DNA of 11,590 nt from Nanobdellota archaeon. GTDB lineage: Archaea > Nanobdellota > Nanobdellia > Woesearchaeales > JAHJBD01. Shown here in pieces: positions 5,657 through 11,590 of this stretch (the stretch's first letter is position 1; every line of letters begins with the position of its first letter). Location: assembly GCA_018813725.1 (NCBI GenBank), contig JAHJBD010000016.1, positions 1 to 11,590 of the forward strand. The letters are read 5' to 3'. A program made the position numbers and the translations under genes. The notes under the pieces were generated by a model, which was not told the DNA's origin, searched no databases, and was given only the letters and a program-made list of their open reading frames with translations.

Positions 5657-7306
5657 TTATTTCACCTCAAATATTTCTGTTAAATTTATCTCAAATGCTG
5701 CAACAGGGAGTTCAATGCCCCATTTTATGAGAACGACAGGAGCAACCTCTCCTATAAACCCTACTTTCTTTCCATCAACAATTACCCGCCCTACTCTTCC
5801 AGCAATGAAGGAATCATGCTCAGTCTCTTCAATTGAATACTGTACATTCAACATTCTCAAAAGGTAATCAAGAACCTGCTTTACCTCTGTGTAATCTGCT
5901 TTTTCATTTGCAGAAGCATAAGCAAGCCTTTCATGATCTATGGCTTCATCGTCTTTTCTGACAGTGACGAGGCCCTGCTCAAATATTTTCTGAGGATACT
6001 CTACATGCTTATTTTTAGACAAACACTCAAATAATATCGGGATAAGCCATGTCCTGACAACTGAATAATTCTCAGACATGTAAGCTTTGATCTCAACAGT
6101 TCCAAAATCCTTGATATTCATCTGATTGTATAGTGTGAATTTATTTGATAGTATCGGACTCATTATCTCCTGACAACCTAGACCAACCATTACCTCTCTT
6201 GCTTTGTCAATAAGTGCCACTATAGGAAGGCTGCCACCTACAGTATAACTGACCAAAGGCTTTTCTTTTATATTATCATAACCATACATGATGCCAATAT
6301 CTTCTATCACATCGACCTGGTGCAATATATCGCGCCTGTAATGAGGGATCTGCACCTTGCCGCTGGCAAAATTATAACCTGCATTTTCCACCAGTTTCTT
6401 GATTTCTGAATCTTTCAGTTCCAGGCCAAGTACGCTTTTGATTCTTTCCTTATCAAGCTCGACTACCTCATTAAACATGAATGGTGTGGTGATCTTCTTA
6501 TCAGCATACTGGACCTCAACTGAGCCTATACTAAACCCTCTGTCACTGAGAGCCTGGGCAAATATGTTTGTTGCCAAGTGCACTGAATCCATATCAAGAC
6601 CGGTTGCTTCAAAAAAAATCTGGTCTTCACCTATCTCAATCTTACCTGTGCTGTTAGAATTGATGATTGGAGGAAAAGACAGGACATTTCCTTGGTCGTC
6701 AACTAATATTGGATATTTGCTAAAGCCGTCAAGTATCCATGCATAATCCTTGCCTTTGGGATGCGACTCAAGTATCTCTGCCTGAGTCATCTCCCTTTTG
6801 AATTCCAACGGAACAAACGATATTGATTCAGGATCTGTTGCCTTGTAATGGACCGGGAACTTTATCTGCTTATGTGAATAGATACCGATTGCCACCTTCT
6901 GACGTTTTCTTCCAAAATTTTCGCACAGCTTCTCCTGCAGCTGGATTAGTTGCTTTAAGAGATAATCATCGATCTTTTTACCCTCAGCGACAAACGCAGA
7001 GATATAGGGCCTGATTTTTCCTACTGAATTATCTACCTTCACCTGATAGCCTGACTTTTTTGAGTCTAGTTTAGCAATTCCTTTTTCTATGCCAAGGACC
7101 CTTTTGAATAATCTTGCAACCCCTTCAACAGACCAAAGATAAGGCAGGTTTGTATCACCAAAATCAATCTTGACCTCATCTGTTTCATTGTCATACCCTT
7201 CATAATCCCCTTTGCCATAACCTGAAAGCTCTTCAACCTGCTCAATCTTAAGCTTCCTTCCGACCAGCTTTTCCAGATCCTTTAAAGCAAACGTTATTGT
7301 TGGCAT
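5657..7306 (-). CDS. pheT: Phenylalanine-tRNA ligase beta subunit, archaeal type
   Basis: PheT is the beta subunit of the (alpha-beta)2 phenylalanyl-tRNA synthetase. It supports tRNA binding and, through its B3/B4 domain, editing of Tyr-tRNA-Phe. The 549-residue length fits the archaeal/eukaryotic-type subunit, which lacks the bacterial N-terminal EMAP-like and C-terminal anticodon-binding domains. The N-terminus (PTITFALKDLEKLVGRKL) is typical. The B3/B4-like region lies at about 85-255, with HPKGKDYAWILDGFSKYPIL (182-201). The B5 domain at about 270-348 contains PHYRRDILHQVDVIEDIGIM (321-340) and YGYDNI. An inactive synthetase-like core follows (about 360-549). It begins one base after the pheS stop, with GAGGG in the end of pheS as ribosome binding site. 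Its own stop abuts the small membrane ORF. Confidence 0.96.
   Translation of the reverse strand: MPTITFALKDLEKLVGRKLKIEQVEELSGYGKGDYEGYDNETDEVKIDFGDTNLPYLWSVEGVARLFKRVLGIEKGIAKLDSKKSGYQVKVDNSVGKIRPYISAFVAEGKKIDDYLLKQLIQLQEKLCENFGRKRQKVAIGIYSHKQIKFPVHYKATDPESISFVPLEFKREMTQAEILESHPKGKDYAWILDGFSKYPILVDDQGNVLSFPPIINSNSTGKIEIGEDQIFFEATGLDMDSVHLATNIFAQALSDRGFSIGSVEVQYADKKITTPFMFNEVVELDKERIKSVLGLELKDSEIKKLVENAGYNFASGKVQIPHYRRDILHQVDVIEDIGIMYGYDNIKEKPLVSYTVGGSLPIVALIDKAREVMVGLGCQEIMSPILSNKFTLYNQMNIKDFGTVEIKAYMSENYSVVRTWLIPILFECLSKNKHVEYPQKIFEQGLVTVRKDDEAIDHERLAYASANEKADYTEVKQVLDYLLRMLNVQYSIEETEHDSFIAGRVGRVIVDGKKVGFIGEVAPVVLIKWGIELPVAAFEINLTEIFEVK
5661..5668 (-). promoter_or_regulatory. Near-perfect Shine-Dalgarno for the 52-aa membrane ORF
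   Basis: GAGGTGAA on the minus strand lies within the final codons of pheT. It is placed correctly for the abutting ATG at 5656 and is the main evidence that the short ORF is translated. Confidence 0.75.
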
Positions 7307-7307
7307 C

Positions 7308-8834
7308 TTATATGACCCTCACATTTCTCATAAACCCTAAGTCATGGCTAAAAAGCTGCCTGATATCTTTTATACCTAGCTTAAACATTCCAAGCCTGTC
7401 TATACCCAGCCCCCATGCAAGTACAGAAACATCTTTTCCTGTCAATGGCTTGACAAGTTCAGGCCTGAATATGCCTGCGCCGCCAAGTTCGATCCATCCT
7501 AAGTCAGGATGCTTTGCAAAAAGTTCAGCTGAAGGCTCTGTAAACGGAAAATATGCTGGCCTTATCCTTATCTGGTCTGTCTCAGCAAATTCTTCTGCAA
7601 ACATCTTAAGAAGACCCTTTAGGTGCCCAAAATCAAGTCCTTCTTCGATAACTATCCCTTCTGTTTGATAAAAATCACAGTTATGTGTCGCGTCGATCAC
7701 ATCATACCTAAAGCATCTGGTTATGCCAAAATATTTGCCAGGTATTTTCAGCTCTGGTGAAGCCAGCATCCGCGCTGAGCACGCTGTCCCCTGTGTCCTA
7801 AGTAAAGTATTATGTGTCCTCTTTACATCAAAATCATATTCCCATCCTTTTGAACCAGTGCCAAACCCTTTCTCGTGGGATTCTTTTATATTCTTCACAA
7901 GCTTTGGATCGAGCTTCATAGATGCTGGTTCTTTTACATAATATGCATCATGGATGTCTCTAGCGCTGTGAAATTGAGGCATAAAAAGCGCATCCATGTT
8001 CCAGAACTCTGACTCGACTATCGGGCCAGTCATCTCACAAAAACCAAGGCCTATAAACTTTTGTCTGACTTGGTCAAGGAATCTTCTGTAATGCTGCTTT
8101 TTACCACCGCATATCTTGGGTACATTGATTTGAACATCATATCTCCTGAACTTCTTATCTTTCCAGCTGCCTCCAGAAATAATCTCTTTTGTTAACCTAT
8201 CAATAACATTTCCTATCTGTATGCCTGATTTAAGGACAGATTTACCAAGGTCAGAAAGTTCTGCCACTTTTTTCTTATCTAGCTCAACCTTCACTATGTC
8301 TTTTCTTTTTTTCAGATTATCTAAACAAAACTTATCTTCATCTTTCAGCGTAGATATATCCAATGGGAACTTTTTGTTAAGAAAAACCTCTTCCATAAAT
8401 CCTTTTTCTAATAGCCTTAGCCCTTGATCTAACAATTTAACCTTGATCTCCCCTTTATCTTTCGATATCATCACTGCTGCCTTTCCCCTCAAGACACCCA
8501 GACAGATATTCATCTCTTCCTTTGTCAGGCTGGATTTCTTCATTATCTGATCAAATGAAAGGGGTTTGGACTTGACTGCCTCAAGAAACCTTTTTTCAGG
8601 GAGCCCGTCCTTCACATACTTCACACCATTCTGCCCTAAGAAAACCAGCTCTTTTACATCGTCTGTTAACTTGACGATTTCCCTGTTCTGCAGCCATTGC
8701 AAAGCCCTCATTACCTCAACCTCTTTTAATCCTGAGTTTTTGACAAGATCATCAAAAGTAGAGAATCTGTCTAGTAAAGGCAGCACTTTCTGCTCCAAAG
8801 GATGCAAGCTTTCCACTATTTTTTGGATATTCAT
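7308..8834 (-). CDS. pheS: Phenylalanine-tRNA ligase alpha subunit, archaeal type
   Basis: PheS is the catalytic subunit that activates phenylalanine and attaches it to tRNA-Phe. The 508 residues match the archaeal/eukaryotic form. About 200 N-terminal residues look like winged-helix DNA/tRNA-binding modules (for example RFSTFDDLVKNSGLKEVEVM, 23-42, and a second at about 88-135). The class II catalytic core follows. Motif 2 is FRYDVIDATHNCDFYQTEG (375-393). The substrate loop region contains PYF-type residues YFPFTEPSAEL (428-438), ELGGAGIFRPE (449-459) and motif 3 GLGIDRLGMF (475-484). It begins 36 bases after pheA, and that gap holds a TATA-like element placed so that transcription would start at or just before the ATG. 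No Shine-Dalgarno is visible, consistent with a leaderless message. Confidence 0.96.
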   Translation of the reverse strand: MNIQKIVESLHPLEQKVLPLLDRFSTFDDLVKNSGLKEVEVMRALQWLQNREIVKLTDDVKELVFLGQNGVKYVKDGLPEKRFLEAVKSKPLSFDQIMKKSSLTKEEMNICLGVLRGKAAVMISKDKGEIKVKLLDQGLRLLEKGFMEEVFLNKKFPLDISTLKDEDKFCLDNLKKRKDIVKVELDKKKVAELSDLGKSVLKSGIQIGNVIDRLTKEIISGGSWKDKKFRRYDVQINVPKICGGKKQHYRRFLDQVRQKFIGLGFCEMTGPIVESEFWNMDALFMPQFHSARDIHDAYYVKEPASMKLDPKLVKNIKESHEKGFGTGSKGWEYDFDVKRTHNTLLRTQGTACSARMLASPELKIPGKYFGITRCFRYDVIDATHNCDFYQTEGIVIEEGLDFGHLKGLLKMFAEEFAETDQIRIRPAYFPFTEPSAELFAKHPDLGWIELGGAGIFRPELVKPLTGKDVSVLAWGLGIDRLGMFKLGIKDIRQLFSHDLGFMRNVRVI

Positions 8835-8854
8835 TTTATTTGATTTATTCTGCA

Positions 8855-8870
8855 GATTTATATATCTTTC
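8855..8870 (-). promoter_or_regulatory. TATA-box promoter for pheS (predicted leaderless)
   Basis: In the only sizeable gap of the minus-strand cluster, the minus strand reads GAAAGATATATAAATC. ATATATAAA (8865-8857) matches an archaeal TATA box, and the upstream purine-rich GAAAG could act as a weak BRE. Counting about 25-27 bases from the box centre puts initiation at about 8834-8837, at the pheS ATG. The absence of a Shine-Dalgarno fits a leaderless transcript. A start-site measurement has not been seen. Confidence 0.6.
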
Positions 8871-9680
8871 TCAATATGCTCTCGGATAAGACCCGAGCAT
8901 CTTAACAATAGCAACTTTTCTGACTGTATCGATTGCTTCCCTTACATTCTCATCATCTATATGCCCCTCAAGATCTATAAAAAATAAATAATCACCAAGC
9001 TTCCCTTTTGACGGTCTTGATTCAATCTTAGTCAGATTTATCCTATTATTGGCAAATTCTCCAAGCAGATTGTAAAGTAATCCAGGTTTATCCACCTGCG
9101 GATATATGCTGATGCTAGTCCTGTCCTTTCCAGTCATCTTTGCTTTGTCAGCTCCGACCGCGACGAACCTTGTCACATTATACGGACTATCCTGGATATT
9201 TTTCTTGATTATATTCAGATTATATATCTCAGCTGCTTCTTGTGATACTATAGCTGCCTTATTTTTCTCATGTTTTTTAGCAATAATCTCAGCTGACTTA
9301 GAGTTTGAGCTTGTTCTGATGATCTCTGCATCAGGCAGATACTTTCTGATGAATTTCTCACACTGCGAAAGTGTTTGCGGATGAGCATACACTACCTTTA
9401 TCTGTTCAATTCTCCCTGCTCCAGCAAGATTATGTTTTATCGGCAATAAAAGCTCATCGATGATATTAAAATCAAAGTCTGTCAATGCGTCTAATGTTGC
9501 GCTGATAGTCCCTGACAAAGAGTTTTCGATAGGCACAATCCCAATATCAGCTTCCATGTTCTTGACTGCTTCAAACACATACCATATAGTGTTCCTAAAT
9601 ACTATTTCAGCATGAGGATTATGTTTCAGGCCAGCCTGATGGCTGAAAGACCCTTTTGGGCCCAATACTGCAATCTTCAT
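8871..9680 (-). CDS. pheA: Prephenate dehydratase (monofunctional, with ACT domain)
   Basis: PheA converts prephenate to phenylpyruvate, the last committed step toward phenylalanine. The 269 residues comprise a catalytic PDT domain (about 1-178) and a C-terminal ACT regulatory domain (about 186-268). Catalytic-domain marks are LGPKGSFSHQA (6-16), PIENSLSG (50-57), HPQTLSQC (100-107) and NVTRF (168-172), the family's Thr-Arg-Phe motif. The ACT domain has KPGLLYNLLGEFANNRINLT (198-217) followed by ESRP (220-223), the phenylalanine-binding signature, so feedback inhibition by phenylalanine is expected. No chorismate mutase domain is fused. Its ATG shares four bases with the tyrA stop, and GGTGG four bases upstream acts as ribosome binding site. 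Confidence 0.95.
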   Translation of the reverse strand: MKIAVLGPKGSFSHQAGLKHNPHAEIVFRNTIWYVFEAVKNMEADIGIVPIENSLSGTISATLDALTDFDFNIIDELLLPIKHNLAGAGRIEQIKVVYAHPQTLSQCEKFIRKYLPDAEIIRTSSNSKSAEIIAKKHEKNKAAIVSQEAAEIYNLNIIKKNIQDSPYNVTRFVAVGADKAKMTGKDRTSISIYPQVDKPGLLYNLLGEFANNRINLTKIESRPSKGKLGDYLFFIDLEGHIDDENVREAIDTVRKVAIVKMLGSYPRAY

Positions 9681-10510
9681 CTGTCCACCATCTTTTCAAT
9701 CAGATAATCCGATTCTTTTTCTGCTTCTTTCTTAAAATCTCCAAGATAGTCAGCTGATTCTTTAAAGTAATCTATAAAACCTTGCCTGTCTTTTTTGGAT
9801 ATTGCCTTTAACAATTTTTTTGATGAATTGACATAGGCCTTCAGAACATTTTTTACCTCAGGGTTGGATATCTCAATATCTGCATAAAGCTCTGGATCTT
9901 GGTTCAATATCCTCCCTAACATGTCTAGCCTAAGCTTGTATATTGGCGAAGCGTATTCGAGACTGTCCTTAATATTAACTCCAAGTTCCTTTAATGTGTG
10001 TGTAACAGTTATGCTGCCAAAATGTACAAGGCCTTGTATCACAGCCATCATCCTATCATGCCTTTCAGGGGTTGTAACCTTAACAAGCGCGTTGTTCTTG
10101 ATCAAAAGTTCTTTTAGCCAGGCCATCCACTTTTTCCCTCGTGCAGGACATAATACGACACTCTGTTCTTTAATAGAACTAACACCAGGACCAAATACTG
10201 GGTGACAGCCGATCACCTCTGATCTAGAATATTTTAACATTGCACCCACTGGTTCTTTTTTAAGAGATGTAAGGTCCATCAAGAGCCCATCTTCTTTTAC
10301 AAAAGGTCCGATCTTCTTAATCACGTCTAATGTTGATTTTATCGGAACTGAAATGATCACAACATCACATTTCTTTGCGCATTCTGTTGGCTTTAGGTCT
10401 GTGCTTCTGCTAGCTATCAAGACCTTACAACCATTTTTCTCAAAGAATCTCTTGAAGAACTGGCCCATTCCGCCAGTCCCGCCGATGATCCCTACTGTAA
10501 ATTTAGTCAT
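9677..10510 (-). CDS. tyrA: Prephenate dehydrogenase (TyrA family)
   Basis: TyrA oxidatively decarboxylates prephenate (or arogenate) to the tyrosine precursor. The 277 residues begin with a Rossmann fold: VGIIGGTGGMG (6-16) binds the dinucleotide. The second strand ends in LIASRS (31-36), where the Ser-Arg-Ser at the adenosine ribose position suggests NADP rather than NAD preference; this is inference. GCHPVFGPG (101-109) and QGLVHFGS (159-166, with H163) are conserved active-site blocks of the family. The C-terminal half is helical, as expected for the dimerisation domain. No chorismate mutase or ACT domain is attached. It overlaps the end of aroC by eight bases and the start of pheA by four. 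No strong Shine-Dalgarno is seen, so coupling to aroC translation is likely. Prephenate versus arogenate specificity cannot be read from the sequence. Confidence 0.92.
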   Translation of the reverse strand: MTKFTVGIIGGTGGMGQFFKRFFEKNGCKVLIASRSTDLKPTECAKKCDVVIISVPIKSTLDVIKKIGPFVKEDGLLMDLTSLKKEPVGAMLKYSRSEVIGCHPVFGPGVSSIKEQSVVLCPARGKKWMAWLKELLIKNNALVKVTTPERHDRMMAVIQGLVHFGSITVTHTLKELGVNIKDSLEYASPIYKLRLDMLGRILNQDPELYADIEISNPEVKNVLKAYVNSSKKLLKAISKKDRQGFIDYFKESADYLGDFKKEAEKESDYLIEKMVDR

Positions 10511-11585
10511 TTTCTTTTAGTTTCATCCATTTCTCGTCAAGCTTAGCTAAGCCGTCATATGCTTTTGCCAAATATAGTGCATCAAGCACTGCGCATGCAG
10601 CCATCGCTTCTGCAACAACATATATTCTTGCAAGCAATGTTGGGTCTCTCCTAGTTACAGGATCAAGTTTCTCTTCTTTCATGGTTTTCATATTGACTGT
10701 TTTCTGCTTTACTGAAACAGTTGGTGTAGGTTTGACAGCGATCCGCATGACAATATCTTCACCTATAGATAAGCCGCCAAGTGTCCCGCCGCAATTGTTG
10801 GTCTTAAATCTGATCTTACCTTTATCAGTAAGATATGGTTGGTCATTGAATTCAGAGCCTTTCATGTTGCCGCATTTAAAACCAACACCAAACTCAACAC
10901 CCTTGACTGCACCGATACCCATTATTGCGTGGCTTAAGGTTGCAGACAGCTTGTCAAAAACAGGCTCGCCAAGTCCGCCAGGAATGTTATGTATCCTAAG
11001 TTCTATTATTCCACCAGCTGTATCCCCTTCTTTCTTGATCTCCATAACTCGCTCTTCCATCTTTTGAGCAGCCTCAAGATCAGGACAATTTATCTCATTC
11101 TTCCTATAGTTCCTCTTGGCTTCATCATAACTGACCTCTTTCGCCTTTATGTCCATGCACTGAACAGTATATGCGATGACATCTATACCTTCTCTTGCAA
11201 GGATATGCTTAGCAACAGCTCCTGCAGCAACCCTTGTTACAGACTCTCTTCCAGAAGATCTGCCCGCACCACACCAATCCTGGGAATCCCCGTACTTGAG
11301 GAAAAAAGGATAAGTTGCATGTCCAGGCCTAAAGAGGTCCTTATAGTCTCTGTATTGGTCAATATGCACTTTTTGCGTGTCAACGTTATATATCATTATC
11401 CCAAGCGGTGCACCAGTTGTAACACCATCCTGGCCAAGCCCAGCAAATACCTCACACTGGTCAGTTTCCTTTCTCGGACTGTTTAGTTTTCCAACACCAG
11501 GCTTTCTCTTGTCAAGTTCAGCTTGAATGATCTCTTTTGTTATTTTCATCCCAGGGGGTACACCATCAACTATCACCGCAAGCCC
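10503..11585 (-). CDS. aroC: Chorismate synthase, 5' end interrupted at the window edge
   Basis: AroC makes chorismate from EPSP using reduced FMN. The open frame carries GLAVIVDGVPPGM at its start, RPGHATY (with the second catalytic His; family usually HADY), GAGRSSGRES, NNCGGTLGGLSIGEDI, KPTPT and RRDPTL (family usually RHDP). Spacing is that of a full-length enzyme. The missing piece is the first roughly 15 residues with the GESHG motif, which contains a catalytic histidine. In frame, a TAA lies at 11588-11586, just where that motif should end. A GTG at 11576 could be called as a start but would leave out the motif, so I regard it as artificial. The likely causes are a base error or frameshift near the contig end, or a true nonsense mutation. 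The gene would lead the tyrA-pheA unit. Confidence 0.88.
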   Translation of the reverse strand, partial: GLAVIVDGVPPGMKITKEIIQAELDKRKPGVGKLNSPRKETDQCEVFAGLGQDGVTTGAPLGIMIYNVDTQKVHIDQYRDYKDLFRPGHATYPFFLKYGDSQDWCGAGRSSGRESVTRVAAGAVAKHILAREGIDVIAYTVQCMDIKAKEVSYDEAKRNYRKNEINCPDLEAAQKMEERVMEIKKEGDTAGGIIELRIHNIPGGLGEPVFDKLSATLSHAIMGIGAVKGVEFGVGFKCGNMKGSEFNDQPYLTDKGKIRFKTNNCGGTLGGLSIGEDIVMRIAVKPTPTVSVKQKTVNMKTMKEEKLDPVTRRDPTLLARIYVVAEAMAACAVLDALYLAKAYDGLAKLDEKWMKLKEND

Positions 11586-11590
11586 TTAAC

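Noticed and set aside
5535..5867. 110-codon plus-strand frame across the small membrane ORF and pheT end
   Set aside because: It is antisense to pheT and the 52-aa ORF. The minus-strand reading has the ribosome binding site and coherent membrane segments; this one has neither.
10989..11486. 165-codon plus-strand open frame opposite aroC
   Set aside because: It mirrors the aroC coding strand, its translation shows no domain, and aroC motifs in the other frame are unambiguous.
1..11590. Search for CRISPR arrays, insertion sequences, tRNA genes, att sites or defence genes
   Set aside because: No regularly spaced repeats, transposase-like proteins, terminal inverted repeats or cloverleaf structures were seen; nearly all bases are in housekeeping genes.

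Overview
The window is archaeal chromosomal DNA with about 15 tightly packed genes, about 40% GC by eye. Evidence for Archaea: the 3' part of an archaeal spc-type ribosomal operon that includes proteins absent from bacteria (eL19, eL34, eL14), a SecY of archaeal type followed by a DUF106/EMC3-like gene, archaeal-type PheS and PheT, GGAGG/GAGGTGA ribosome binding sites, and a TATA-box promoter that appears to give a leaderless mRNA. The lineage cannot be fixed from sequence alone. The compact spc cluster without adk and cmk and the small proteins would suit a DPANN-type or similar uncultivated archaeon, but this is weak inference. Both window edges cut genes (eL19 and aroC), as expected if this is a whole metagenomic contig.

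Plus strand, 2-5420: eL19 (5' end missing), uL18, uS5, uL30, uL15, secY, DUF106/EMC3-like insertase, eL34, eL14. Genes overlap or abut up to eL34. A 67-nt spacer with possible stem-loops precedes eL14. The unit makes large- and small-subunit ribosomal proteins together with the translocation channel and a membrane insertase. It ends in oligo-T tracts right after eL14.

Intergenic, 5421-5497: a convergent junction. Oligo-T tracts serve the plus-strand unit, and a GC-poor hairpin with a long U-tract serves the minus-strand unit.

Minus strand, 11590 down to 5498 (transcribed right to left): aroC (chorismate synthase, 5' end missing), tyrA (prephenate dehydrogenase), pheA (prephenate dehydratase with ACT domain), then an internal promoter, pheS, pheT and an unrecognised 52-residue two-helix membrane protein. 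The first three genes take EPSP to chorismate and prephenate to the tyrosine and phenylalanine precursors. PheS and PheT charge tRNA-Phe. The segment is therefore a phenylalanine/tyrosine supply-and-use cluster. Chorismate mutase, needed between AroC and TyrA/PheA, is not in the window.

Points most worth a second look: the conserved-looking small membrane ORF with a near-perfect ribosome binding site after pheT; an in-frame stop in aroC exactly where its N-terminal catalytic motif should begin; the absence of adk and cmk from the spc cluster; a large extracytoplasmic insert in the DUF106 protein; and four mutually complementary 5-nt arms in the eL34-eL14 spacer. I saw no mobile element, CRISPR array, tRNA or rRNA, and no clear previously undescribed multi-gene system.
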